Translations under genes and position numbers: made by a program
Part shown: positions 23,154-34,177 of the stretch, piece by piece
Layout of the letters: each line of letters begins with the position of its first letter
How positions within the stretch are numbered: position 1 is the first letter of the stretch
Notes under the pieces: model-generated
What the model was told of the DNA's origin: nothing
Databases searched by the model: none
Seen by the model: the letters and a program-made list of their open reading frames with translations, nothing else
Source of the DNA: Kalmusia sp. IMI 367209
Lineage: Eukaryota; Ascomycota; Dothideomycetes; Pleosporales; Didymosphaeriaceae
NCBI GenBank assembly: GCA_027946365.1
Contig: JAPEUQ010000019.1
Coordinates: 744,001-808,000, forward strand
DNA: 64,000 nucleotides
Reading direction: 5' to 3'

Positions 23154-24157
23154 AGGGCAGGAATTCGAGGAAGTTGGGATCAGATCATGTATAGGGGCAG
23201 TATGCCAGAGATGCTTCTTTGCAAGTGAGTGCTTCACGAGCTCAAAGGTGCATGTATGCTGAGAATAGAAGTGGATCGGTTCTCGACCAAGAGTGAAACA
23301 AGATTTCTAGATGGCTGACCGCTAGCCATTTTCTTGTACATATGGGGGTGTCTGGGATACACATAATCTCTTTCTCGTGCTGTTGCAAGCCCGAGATGGC
23401 CGATTACTTTTCTCGCCAACGAATCGCCCTCTATGCAACATAGTATATGTCGACGCATAATCGAAGATTATGTGCTCTGTCACTATCTGTGTTGAACTCT
23501 CCTTGCATCCCATTTACCCATATAATAAAATACTAGTGTTAAACTACATAAAGGCAATACCCTAGGTAGGTATGCGTACTCAATACAGGCAGACAAAAAT
23601 AGCAGATTTCCCTTCTAGTTCACTAAGTTGCGCGCGACGACTTCTTGTTGAACTAATTCAATAAAATTATGCACGCAATAGTTCAGCCCATTTTCATTCC
23701 TAGCCAACTCTTCACCCGATCTTGATTTCCGCATCGCTCAAGTCAACTATGGAAAATTTTGAACTAGGCTTTGGCGACTCCAAAGTTTCAATGGTAGCCT
23801 CATTCAGCACATTCCGGTGGAGTTACGCGGTGTTGTAATTTTGGAATCGGTGGAAAGTACGCGTGGCGCCCTCAGCCTCCTTATCCGTTACCCTCTTGCC
23901 CGCGTGCTTATGCATGCCGCTCCGGTATTCGTGGGTAAGCACCATGGGCCGCTCAGCCCGAGACCTCCGTCGAGTGCCGGCTTGCTGCCTGGTCGATGTT
24001 TTCTGTTTCACGGTATGCTGTACTCGAAACTTTGAGCGGGTCGAGAGATATGTACCGCTAATCTACGGTTACTAGCTCATACTGACTATCATACGCTTGC
24101 ACTGTGAAGGAGTCATCCAACCCTCCTCTACTCACGGGGAAGCACGCAAACACCAGG
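23154..24157. other. 1-kb intergenic region before the HET gene
   Basis: Holds the SEC10 3' end and about 700 bp with no supported gene. It marks the change from the housekeeping block to the accessory island. No repeats were noticed. Confidence 0.4.
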
Positions 24158-26330
24158 ATGCGTCTACTAAAGCGCTTATCAAACGGCAACTTCGACCTTG
24201 TTTCTTTCAACGATGATCACGCTCCTCCATATGCCATCTTGTCGCACACATGGGTTGAAGGTCAAGAAATCACATATAATGAGTTGGTGGGCGGTATCAA
24301 GGACAAGGACAAGGCCGGCTATCATAAAATTCGCTTCTGCGTAGAACGAGCCGCCAATGACGGTCTTCAGTATTCTTGGGTGGACACGGGCTGTATCGAT
24401 AAATCTAGCAGCAATGAGCTTAGCGCGGCTATCAATTCTATGTTCCGTTGGTATAAGCGTGCAGAGAAATGCTATATATACCTATCAGATGTCCAAATCC
24501 TAGGTGACTGGAAGCAAGCTTTCCGACGGAGCCGATGGTTCACGCGAGGCTGGACTTTACAAGAGCTTCTGGCACCATCCACGATTGATTTCTTCTCTAA
24601 AGAGGGCAAATGGTTAGGGGATAAGACTTCCCTGGAACAGGAGATATATGAGATTACTAAGATACCCATCGAAGCGTTGAGAGGACAAGAGTTGACCGAG
24701 TTCAGCGTCGAAGAGCGAATGAGCTGGATGGCGAAGCGTACAACAACGTTAAAGGAGGATAGAATATACTGTTTACTAGGAATCTTTGGAGTATTCTTGT
24801 CGCTCATCTATGGAGAAGGGGAAGTATATGCCAACTTAAGGCTGGAGGAGGAGATAAAGAAGCGACAAGAAGCAGGCGGGACAGCAAGTCTGCATGACTT
24901 GATAGGTTCGCTACTTCCCTAGGCAAAGTAAAGTTTCTCTATACGAGTCATTTGTAGCTAATAACGCATAGCCTCCTCGTCATTGCCTTTGCCAAAGGAT
25001 AAATTCTTCATCGGACGAGAAGATCAGCTTCAGTTTCTTGAGCGATTCGTCCTTATACCTAATACGGATACTCACGAACTCATGACGATATACGGAGTTG
25101 GGGCTGTGGCAAATCAGCACTTGCTCTTGAGTTTGCATATCGCGTGCAAACTCAACGTCAAATCTTCTGGATTTCTGCCAATACCCAAGAGAGCTTTGAG
25201 TCTGCATATCAGGAAATCGGAGTCCGCCTTCGAAACCAGGGGTCACAGATGATAACGCTGATATTAAGAAGATTATAAAAGAGGCTCTGAGATCGAGCAG
25301 CGTACGTAACTGGCTGATGATTATCGGCAATGTAGACGATTCCGCTATACTCTTTGGCGATGATACTGGTGATCCAAAGCCATGGCCAGCTTCGCTGCAC
25401 GATTATCTCCCATGCAACAATGGGTGCAAGATCCTTTTTACTACACTGAACAGGAAAATTGTAGGATCCTTGTCCCAGAGCAATGTCCTTGAGCTTCATG
25501 AGCTGAACGAAACTGAAGCTTGGAAGCTTCTAGAGCGGCGCATGTTGAATCCAGCGTTTATTAACGACAAGAAGGCTGTCGGCAAATTGCTCGACTCACG
25601 CGCACATCTACCGCTTGCTATCGTACAGGCAGCAGCTTTCATCATTAACACTAGTGTATCAGTATCAGAGTATCTCTTACTATTTCAAGATGCAGGTACC
25701 AAGATGGAAATATTCGCAGAACATGTCGAGAGGCATAGTGTATACGAAAGAATCGAGAACACAATTGTAAAACATGGTACATATCGTTCGAGCAGATATG
25801 CAAGCGAGATTCACTTGCTCTGGAGTACCTTTCATTTATGGCGTGCATCAATTGCATCGGTATCCCCCAATCGCTATTACCTCCTGGAGGTTCCATAATG
25901 CAGCAAAGTAAAGCAGTTCAGACATTGAAAAACTACGCCTTGATCGCGGAGTGCCGGCAGATACAGCCCTCACAAAAAGAGAGATTATTCGATGTTCAGC
26001 AGATGACACATCTGTTATCGTCTTGGCGGTTGAAGAAACGCAGTAGCTGGAACATTCATATGGCCAGAACTGCTCTCCGGCTCGAAGGGAAGATTCCGTA
26101 TGGTGGTCAAGAGAAGAAAGACAAGTGGATTACTTACATTCCACACGCATCCTATATGAATTCTTCCGAAAGCACACTAAACGACTCAAATAAACTTTCT
26201 TTTCTGGCGCGGATTGAGCAATGTCAGAAAACACTAGGACAGCTTACGGCTGCAGAGTCCACACATCAAGAGGTGCTAATAATGGGGAGGAAGCTACTCG
26301 AGCAGGGGAATATGGGCACAACAGGTAGTG
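24158..26330 (+). pseudogene. decayed HET - NB-ARC - TPR (NLR-type) gene
   Basis: The first part (24158-24922) is an intact 255-codon HET domain: M-R-L-L-K-R-L start, Y-A-I-L-S-H-T-W, the W-V-D-T block, R-S-R-W-F-T-R-G-W-T-L-Q-E-L-L-A-P and I-Y-G-E-G-E. The usual D-T-C-C-I-D is changed to D-T-G-C-I-D. After a stop and a possible 44-nt intron, an NB-ARC domain begins (F-I-G-R-E-D-Q-L). Its P-loop is broken at about 25101-25104, where the G run is one base short. The frame shifts again near 25241, returns a recognisable N-W-L-M-I-I-G-N-V-D-D core, and shifts once more near 25771 before a winged-helix-like part (L-A-L-E-Y-L-S-F-M-A-C-I). A few TPR-like residues follow, then homology stops near 26310. 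Intact relatives act in non-self recognition and cell death. This copy cannot encode a full protein as read. Confidence 0.8.
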
Positions 26331-27115
26331 TGAGTAAGAACGGACCACCACGCACCCTTGAAGAGCCTAGCCGTACGCAAAGGGAAGGGGTTTTCCCCCT
26401 AGGCACGAAAGTCGTCCAGAATATACCACACACCTCCGATCATGCTAGTGATGTGTGGAAACACAAATTTGAGGAGATTTTTTATCAATATTGGCCGAAG
26501 CCTAGGTACTCCGAAGCCTAGGTACTGGGCCAACATCTGTGCCGCGCTTGCGGGTGTGATGGGAGGCGCAGCGGTGGTAGGGGGAGTTCTAGGGTCACGT
26601 CTATCAACGTGCAAAAAACAACATCGGTACGTACAGTAGTTCTGTAGCGCCTAGGCGATTATATATTAACGACAACTTCCAGAAACGATAACCCTCTCAA
26701 CAATTTAAGTGTAGCTCCTCCCTCGACCGTTGCGGGTCTCTACAACGATTGTTCCTCCTCAGATCGAACGTACACTACGAAGTTCAACTATCAGTACCAA
26801 TTCACTTGCGATGTCGATATCGGTGCCGATGATCTCCTTGGCAACAGTGGTTTCCATATCAGCCACTCAGCAGGCAATGTCGCCTATGCCTGGCAAGACT
26901 GCGTCGAGTCTTGCGGTAGTTTCAACCAACATAATGGTGGCCGATATGGCGTCGAGTATACGAACCAGTCATTTAGAGGCGCAGTATTCAAACAGAACAT
27001 GGCAGCTATAACAGCGGACTGGGGCGTAAATTGCTTCTTGATGAATGATACCCTTCAATCTGGCTTGAATCCTACGCGTGCCGATGGGGTTGTCTCTGCA
27101 CAGATAAGTGGATAA
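26312..27115 (+). pseudogene. single-pass membrane protein with Cys-rich ectodomain, broken by a 16-bp duplication
   Basis: Two exons are visible: about 26312-26619 and 26685-27115. Exon 1 encodes a polar tail and then a transmembrane helix (I-C-A-A-L-A-G-V-M-G-G-A-A-V-V). Exon 2 encodes an ectodomain of about 140 residues with spaced Cys (Y-N-D-C, Q-F-T-C-D-V-D, W-Q-D-C-V-E-S-C, V-N-C-F-L) resembling apple/PAN-like ectodomains common in Pleosporales membrane proteins. The 16-bp unit at 26495-26510 is repeated exactly at 26511-26526, moving the frame and making a stop just before the helix. With a single copy the frame would pass from R-Y to W-A-N-I-C. The 5' limit is unclear, because the frame is continuous with the decayed NLR gene. 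It may be the tail end of that gene or a separate one. Confidence 0.65.
26495..26526. repeat. exact 2 x 16-bp tandem duplication
   Basis: The unit ccgaagcctaggtact occurs twice back to back. It contains the palindrome CCTAGG. Because 16 is not a multiple of three, it shifts the reading frame of the membrane protein just before its transmembrane helix. Confidence 0.97.
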
Positions 27116-28065
27116 TACCATGGATTGTTTGTAGTTTTACCAAGATTACATAGAGCCTTCATGTATAGAATATGATGATTCACTTTCAAGCTAACCAGAA
27201 AGTCTTCGCTTTGCCCTGATACTTGGCTTATGTATTTGACATTTATCAAGTGAACTGTCAGGCCAACAGTAAGAAACTCGCCGGCATACATAGTGTTATA
27301 TACAAAAATGGAGAATTCGGAGAAGATAGAGCTCCTGATACGGATGTTGAGACACGGAATGAAGAATGGCTTGCCGATGGGTAGAAAGGTTGGGCACGAG
27401 TTAAGGGCTTAGAAGAGGATGGATCGTTTAATGCCATGTAGTAGGAGAAAAGTTTACACTGCTACGCTATTTTGGAAGGATTCGCGCAAAGTTCAGGATC
27501 AGCTGCGGTAAAGGTCGACCTCGCCGGTGAGGCTGAGGACTAACGGGGGGGCCGACCCACAACTTATGCCGGCCTACTGGAGTACGGCGAAAGCAGCCTC
27601 GAGAACGTACTTTGGCGACTAAAGTAGTTGATCTAAGCTAATTTTCTCTCCGGACAGTATCCGTTCTCAATGTAGCGCGTATAACATCTTAGGTATCCGG
27701 AGATTTGTGCTATTAGAGGAGGGGATTATGTGCACGGAAACAACACCTCAGCCAGCCAGCCACACCAATCGAAACGTTTCATGCGACGCTGATACGTAAT
27801 CGGTGACCTTTGTTCAGATGCGCTGATGGGCGATGCAAATGAGGACTGAAGCCCACTGCCTCAGCGCTACACTGCAGCGTCCATGGGCCCTTCATAGTAA
27901 CACACCGCTGAGGTGGTGAGTAGGACTCCTATCATCGCGGTGGTCTGGGTACATATATATATCACCTCTACCTTCTCTACTCACTACCTCATCCAACCAT
28001 CATACTTCGTTACTCGACAATCTTCCTCCAACCATCATCACCATCAACAATTCCCGGAACCCAGA
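27116..28065. other. intergenic region upstream of small secreted protein
   Basis: About 950 bp without a supported gene. Near 27300-27440 the sequence has stretches of coding-like character with frequent stops, possibly decayed. A TA-rich element, acatatatatatcac, lies at about 27950-27964. Confidence 0.4.
27950..27964 (+). promoter_or_regulatory. possible TATA element of the small secreted protein gene
   Basis: A run of alternating T and A (tatatatat) lies about 100-115 bp upstream of the start codon at 28066 and is followed by a CT- and CA-rich leader. Position and composition suit a TATA element, but this is not proven. Confidence 0.35.
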
Positions 28066-28625
28066 ATGCCATCACTCGTGCATACCCTCCTCCTCGCCCT
28101 TGCGAGTTCTACTGCCATATCCGCAATGCCTTCCAATGAAGCGCGCGACTCTACTGCCGCTATAATCGGAACCTTCAGCAACAGCGGGTGTTCTGCTGGT
28201 CGTAAGTCCCCATCCTAGATACCCTTAAAGCACCTGTAAGGCAGTGTACAACGCGAACACGGCGGACTGATTTCTTCGTAGAGCAAGACGCTTCCGACTC
28301 CATTCCCACACCGCCAGGTCCCGGAGTTTGTCACGAGTTGCCCGGCGAGAGTGCAAAGATCTGGTGGGTGAAGAAGGGATGTAGTGATACGTTTATTCCT
28401 CTTCAGTTCAGGCTTGTCCTTTTTTTTGTTCTCGTTGTCAGGCGATGCTACACCTGAGTATTCCAGACGAAACTTGAATGGAAAGGTAGAATTGTGCTGA
28501 CACGACAGTCAGTCCTCCTATTCCCCGGCGACCGCAACTGCAAGGTCAACCCGGATGCGTACACGACTATGAACTCGTGTATCGATATCCGCAGGTATTA
28601 TTCTTGGACGGCGTACTGCAACTGA
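28066..28625 (+). CDS. small secreted cysteine-containing protein (effector candidate)
   Basis: A likely three-exon model (28066-28201, 28282-28380, 28513-28625) joins in phase to 115 residues. The first 20 residues are a good signal peptide (L-L-L-A-L-A-S-S-T-A). The mature part has Cys in S-G-C-S-A-G, V-C-H-E-L-P-G, N-C-K-V-N-P, S-C-I-D and A-Y-C-N. Five Cys is odd for a disulphide-stabilised protein, so the second intron, whose GTAGTG donor is weak, may be placed differently; using part of that stretch would add a Cys after K-K-G. The last exon has a coherent look (L-L-F-P-G-D-R-N-C). The family is unknown to me. Size, secretion signal and Cys content resemble apoplastic effectors or antimicrobial proteins of plant-associated fungi. 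Confidence 0.6.
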
Positions 28626-29483
28626 AAGGTCTACTGCGGCGGTCCAATTTTAATTGAGAGAATGTGAAGTTTCAAAGGTCGAAGCTTTGATGGGATGTGA
28701 ATATAGTTTCATAGATTACTCGAACCAATGTACATGCTACTCTTCTTCGATGTTGAAAACTAGGTTCGTTGTCTCATTTCTCTTATTGGCCTACCAGATG
28801 GCAGTTGACTGCACGCCGATAATGAGGATGGAAATCCTATTAGAATTGACACAGCGCAAGCATACTGCTTCTGCGAAAAATGGAGGCACATGTAAAGTCT
28901 GCTCGGAAACGTTCCGATTCGCCCGGCACCGCGTAACTCCAGCTTCATCAGCTTCATCCTCCACGTCGGCGACTTGGCACCTCAACGCGTTACATCACTC
29001 AGTTACATCTTCGCCGCACAACCGAACAATATCCCTTGTTCGGAGAAAAATGAAGAAAGGCCAACACCATTGAACAGATGTGCACGGTAAAAAGTCTCTT
29101 CCAATACTACGCGATCGTCGTCTTGAATCCAACTCGAACCAACCCAAGCGTATATACAAGAAGCCGAAACCCGTCTGCTTCAAATCGGCCCAAGCCCAAC
29201 ATCCGAATTAATCAAAGCAGCAAAGCAGCACGCCATGCGCCACGCTGCTCAACAGCCGCTGAATTGATGCAATATGCTCTCGCGAAGTGGGGAATAAGCT
29301 ATAACGTAAACAAAAAGCCACAAAGCAGATAACGCCTTATACCCAGTCATGAATAGATCTTTCAGCGCATCAAAAACATAAGCGCAAACGAGGTAGGTGA
29401 AGAATCAAAGTGCGCCGCAAGCCATGCAATCGAAAGAGCGCTCCAACGCACAGACTGCAAATGGAATGAAGTCATTAAACCAA
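28626..29483. other. intergenic region
   Basis: About 860 bp between the small secreted protein and the 3' end of the MPS1 gene. A plus-strand frame of 139 codons at 28654-29073 has no domain, no signal peptide and an odd composition, so it is not called. Confidence 0.4.
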
Positions 29484-31386
29484 TCACGGACTCTCTAGTA
29501 GATCCCTGATCTTCTCGTAAAAACTCGCTGGATACCGTCTGATCTCCTCATCCGTCGGCGGTGCCTTGTTGGGATCCCGGAACCGATCCGCAACCTTCTG
29601 GATAACCTGGGCAAGCAGTTGCTCTGAGATGCACAGACCCGCGCCATCGGGATAGATGAAGGCATCTTCTTGGGTGAGAAGCTGCGGAATGGTAGGTCGG
29701 CGCGAGGGATCACGGTCGAGGCATTGGCGTAAGGTGCGTTTGAGGCCTGGGGGTATCCGCACATCGCCGATGCCGTAGTCGGGGTATTGGATTTCGTAGT
29801 CGCGGTTCACGATCGCGAGAACGCGAGCCATTTGGTTGGCGATGTGGGCGAAGGGTGGCTTGCCGTAAACCATTTGATACAGGATGCAGCCGAGACTCCA
29901 GACGTCGCTCGGTTTGCCGAGCTTCATGTCTTTAGGCCCGGTGCCGTTGGAGAGTAGACCTCTTGCGCCACCAGCGCTATCCTCTAGACTTTCGGGTGAC
30001 ATGTAATTGGGGGTGCCGATGTGAGAATCGCGATGGACGTTCACAGTATGGTCTGTTTCTATGGCGTTTGCGATGCCGAAGTCGATAAGTTTAAGGCTTC
30101 CCGAGACGAGGACGAAATTTGCGGGTTTCAGGTCCGAGTGCACGATATCATGGTCGTGAACCGCGCCGACGCATTCGAGCATTTCTTTCCAGTAGTAGCG
30201 TGTAAAGCTAAGGTCGAGCTTTGCATCAGCGGTGTCGAGCTTCATGCGGATAATGCGAGCAAGGTCGGACTCGCCAAGTTCCATAAGCTGTAAACATTAG
30301 CATCTATTCTATAGGAAAGTGGAGGTTGTAGCAGGGCGGAAATCCGCAGATGGACCGCTAAAGAACACTTTGAAGCAGACGTACCACACTCAGGATCTGT
30401 CGACCTTCATCAACTTCGAAGTCATATAACCGCACCACTCTTTCCACGTTCTTGAGCTTATTGAGCAGGTCGATTTCGCCCTTGTAGCCACGGACGGCAG
30501 CTTCGTCAGCATCCTCAAGCTTCACCCTCTTCAGTGCAAGTAGCTTGTAATTTTCTGCCATGACACGGTATACGGCCGAGCTTCCTCCCCTCCCTATCCT
30601 GTCCATCTGCTGGTAATGTTTCCCGTTGACTGCCACGGTACTCCTCTTCTTCCGTTCTCTTGTCTTGGTCGTGGCGGCGCCAGCAGCTGCAGTCGCAGTC
30701 TCCAGTACCGACATCTTTGGCGGAGGCGGCGGCGCGGGCCTCCGCGGCGTATTCGCGCTCATTGACTGTAAAGGTATAGGTCTCTCTTGTCTTTGAACAG
30801 GCGAGTGAGGTTGCGGCTGCGGTGGAGGGCGCATGTCATGGTCTGCTGTCTTCATCACGGAGTCCGGAACTTTCATGACTGAGTCGGGAGCGTTCTTCGA
30901 GTCGACCTTGCCCACCGACATGGGCACCAAGTTTTCCTGGTCCTGCGAGGGTGGATGGTTCTCCTCCTCGCTCTGCGGTGTCCGTCTCAGCCTCCTCATC
31001 GGCGCGCCTCGCAGCGGCACTCTTTTGATCCGTAGACTGGGCGCAGGTGTCACCGTATCCTGCAGGCGGTCCGGTGTGTTCGAATTGGACCCGCTGCGAG
31101 AGATGCGCAACTTTGGTTTCCTGCCCGGCGCCTGCTCAGGTGAATTGGCCTCATTCTGAGCTAGCAGCGCCGTGGTCAGGGCGCTGAGCTTCATCGGTTG
31201 CGGGATCTCATCATCGGATGAATCCCCAATGTTTATGTTTTGCATCATAGGCGCGTCCGCCGAGAAGCCCTGGCTCTGGCCCAACACGCTGAGCGGAGAA
31301 TCTCTGCGAGGCCGTATCGTCGACTGCGAACGCATGCGGCCGAGGCTGCTGTAGGAGCCCAGCGGCGTGGGAGATGCAGTTGCCAT
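29484..31386 (-). CDS. MPS1: MPS1/TTK-type dual-specificity checkpoint kinase
   Basis: Two exons (31386-30385 and 30287-29484) encode 601 residues. The first 260 residues are Ser/Pro/Arg-rich and disordered, with many potential phosphosites. The kinase domain starts with I-G-R-G-G-S-S-A-V-Y, then A-L-K-R-V-K-L for the ATP-binding Lys. The catalytic loop reads I-V-H-S-D-L-K-P-A-N-F; H-S-D in place of H-R-D is diagnostic of the MPS1/TTK group. L-I-D-F-G-I-A-N-A-I and the G-T-P-N-Y-M-S-P-E activation segment follow. MPS1 phosphorylates kinetochore MELT repeats and starts the spindle assembly checkpoint; in fungi it also acts in spindle pole duplication. The single intron of 97 nt lies between the N- and C-lobes. 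The protein is somewhat shorter than yeast Mps1 because of its N-terminus. Confidence 0.95.
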
Positions 31387-32720
31387 TGCGGTGTGAGGCG
31401 GCGCGTCGAGTCACGCGCGCTAGCTATGAGGGCGCCTTGAGGTCTGCGTCGTGATAGCGAATGTTGGCTGTATTGTTAGTTTTCCATACATAAGGCGCGG
31501 TGGGATCCGGCGGCTGTTCGTTGTAGGGATGCGGCGGTGGTGGGCTGGAGTGAGACTTGGTGGTGCGCGTGTGTGAGTGCCGATCCTGCGCCGAGCGAGC
31601 TTGTTGCGAGGGGCAACCGCGTACACAAAGGTGAGAAGAACATTCGCCGTCTCAAACCGTGTCACCTCAAATAAAGTTACTCGGACCTTGACGAAATAGT
31701 TCAGTCTACTGAACTCTATTTTTGCTTGTATTAGTTTAGGCCATATGATCTTGGCCACTTCTTCATGGAGGAAGGAGCAATTGTAGACGCGGGAAAAGGT
31801 ACCGATGCAATGAGACGACATGTTCTTCCCATTGGTCTATCTCTACACTTGTATGCAGATTGACTAAGAACAATACGCGTGACGCTATCAATATAGGGCT
31901 ACAATCGCCATACGCCTTTCTTAGTTATTTCACACATCATTCCTACCTAGCAGACAACAGCACTGGTATATACAATCTTTTATCCTTAAACTTTGATTAT
32001 GATTTTGAGGTATTGATTATGCATGTTGTGTGAGCACCGAATTCTCTTCGAATATTGATGAGTGGTAGAAGTTCCCAAAAAGGGTCCCGACAGCTTCAAT
32101 AAATTGGGATGCAATACAGTGCAAATCGATGCTCAAATGCTACCCCAATCACCAACTAGAATGCCAACGTCTAGGCCAATGCTCGTACTGATATCGCTAG
32201 ATTATAGAAAGCAACAGACGGTGCAAAAGTGCTGAAGGTGTAACAACGAAGGCGTTTGAACACGATTGCGATCCCAAGGGCCATGGAGCCCAATCATACA
32301 CGAGCGCAGCTTACTCGACAGCCAGCTACTAACTACGCGATTAGTCACTGATTGCGGATGTTAGTTGGGTAAGACGATGTAGCGTCTAGTACTCCTTCGG
32401 CTGAACATCGCACTGGACGCCTGATCTAAGACACACTTACATATATTTGCAGTGGTCGCGCATTGCCGCACGAGGGCATTGCTGAGGGGTGTAAGTGCAT
32501 GCCAAGCGCATCTCGCACGCAAGAACGAACGCAGGAACGACCGACACAATCCGTGACCACTATTTTAGGCTACTGGTGTTCGCGTGCGACGTGAGCTACT
32601 TGCTTACAAGACGTTGTAGGCATCAAAATCTATATACAACCAACGCTCCTCGAGAGTTTGCGCAACTAATTCTGTTGATCCACCAAATTCGTTTCCAACC
32701 TTTGCAACCACTACCTCACA
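31387..32720. other. 1.3-kb divergent promoter region
   Basis: Lies between the MPS1 start and the serine hydrolase start. A minus-strand frame at 31420-31821 lacks domains and is not called. The middle part (about 31850-32350) is A+T-rich and has stops in all frames. Confidence 0.4.
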
Positions 32721-34073
32721 ATGGCCCCCAGCCTCAAACCCTCGGCCGCGGCAACTTTGCGCAACTACATCGAGGCCACAACGACAGGCGAGAAGCCAAC
32801 TCTCCCTGGTGCAATCCTTCAGATACTCGATGCACACGGAAACACACTCTTCTCCCATGCTTCCGAACCCCACACTACCGACACCCTGATTACAATCCAT
32901 TCCTGCAGCAAGATCATCGGTGCAATCGCCTTTATGCAGCTCGTCGACTGCGGCCTCGTCTCCCTGGACGATGCCTCCATCATCGAGAAGTGGCTCCCAG
33001 AGCTAGCGGCCAAGAAAGTCCTGACCGGATCTAAACAAGGAGCTGACGGCAAGAAAGAGTGGTTGTTCGAAGATCGGGAGGGTGAGATCACGCCGCGCAT
33101 GCTGCTGAATCACACTAATGGGACGGGCATGTCGTTTTTCCATGCCGATCTGCGCGAGTATCTGGATGAGGGATGGGACGCGCGTAATGAGGGGCAGGAT
33201 TATTTTACAACGCTGTTGGAGTCGCCGCTGTTGTGGCAGCCGGGTACCAAGACGAATTACAGCCAGGGCTTTGAATGGCTTTCGGTGCTGATTGAGCGCT
33301 TGACGAAGAGGTCACTGGAAGATGTGCTGCGTGAAGAGATTTTCGAGAAGTTGGGCGATAAGAGGACAGGATTCAGAGGCGAGATGGGCGGTAGCGTAGT
33401 GGCAGGCGAAGGCGTAGACTTCTGGCCACAAAATTTGAGATTGGAAGACGGGTTCATGGCCATCCCTGGATTTGCGGAGAAGAAGGTTGAGAGAGAGGAT
33501 GCGTGGCCGACGGGCAAACATCACGTCCAGACTGTGGGCACTGGATTGGTATCTAGCGTGGCGGATATGGCGCACATATTCAGCATCTTGCTTCCTCAGA
33601 ACGCAGGTGTGGTGAGTGATATCGATATCCTTGAAGCGTCTGCAACACATACTGATAGCACACGTACGATGCAGGATCCCATTAGCGGTACCCGCATCCT
33701 ATCTGCTTCCAGCGCTGCAGAAATTACCAGAGCACAGCTACCAGAGCGAATCCAGAATGACACCCGCAATCTACCCAGTGCGTATCCTCTATTCATTCCT
33801 TCGGAGGTGCAAGCGCAGCATGTGGATCCGGCGGGAAGCTTTGGGCTCGGATGTGCGATCCAAGGAGCCGATAGGGTACTCAAGGATGGAAAGAGAGGAA
33901 GGAGTAAGGGAACGGTGTATTGGTACGGTGTTTCCAATAGCGCATACTGGGTAGATGGAGAGAAAGGACTCGTTGTAGTCATGGCGGGTAACTTCTTCCC
34001 TTTTGAGGACCCCAAGTGGACGGAATTTGTGGCAGGAGTGGAAGGATTGTTGTATGAAGGGCTAGAAGAGTGA
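32721..34073 (+). CDS. beta-lactamase-fold serine hydrolase / transesterase-like (EstB/LovD type)
   Basis: The uninterrupted frame encodes 450 residues, but a 63-nt stretch (33612-33674) begins GTGAGT, ends GATGCAG, has no stop and is a multiple of three. It is probably an intron; removing it gives 429 residues and joins A-G-V to D-P-I-S-G-T-R-I-L, which fits the family better. The catalytic S-x-x-K motif is S-C-S-K at residues 61-64, with the Ser as nucleophile and the Lys as base. Tyr180 in T-N-Y-S-Q-G fits the second motif. The C-terminal G-S-F-G-L-G-C and G-V-S-N-S-A-Y-W segments build the third active-site strand. Relatives include esterases and acyltransferases that act in secondary metabolism, but no biosynthetic genes lie nearby, so the substrate is unknown. 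No signal peptide; cytosolic. Confidence 0.88.
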   Translation: MAPSLKPSAAATLRNYIEATTTGEKPTLPGAILQILDAHGNTLFSHASEPHTTDTLITIHSCSKIIGAIAFMQLVDCGLVSLDDASIIEKWLPELAAKKVLTGSKQGADGKKEWLFEDREGEITPRMLLNHTNGTGMSFFHADLREYLDEGWDARNEGQDYFTTLLESPLLWQPGTKTNYSQGFEWLSVLIERLTKRSLEDVLREEIFEKLGDKRTGFRGEMGGSVVAGEGVDFWPQNLRLEDGFMAIPGFAEKKVEREDAWPTGKHHVQTVGTGLVSSVADMAHIFSILLPQNAGVVSDIDILEASATHTDSTRTMQDPISGTRILSASSAAEITRAQLPERIQNDTRNLPSAYPLFIPSEVQAQHVDPAGSFGLGCAIQGADRVLKDGKRGRSKGTVYWYGVSNSAYWVDGEKGLVVVMAGNFFPFEDPKWTEFVAGVEGLLYEGLEE

Positions 34074-34177
34074 AAATAGGCCAGTGACCAGGACTGCAAC
34101 CAGGTCAGGAGTGTCGTGAGGCCTCGACAATGAGCCAGCTCCTCCTTCAGGCAGACGACTGGCCACTATTCTGCTGC

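Noticed and set aside
28654..29073. 139-codon plus-strand frame
   Set aside because: No signal peptide, domain or splice partner, and a random-looking composition.
33596..34099. 167-codon minus-strand frame opposite the serine hydrolase
   Set aside because: Shadow frame without domains.
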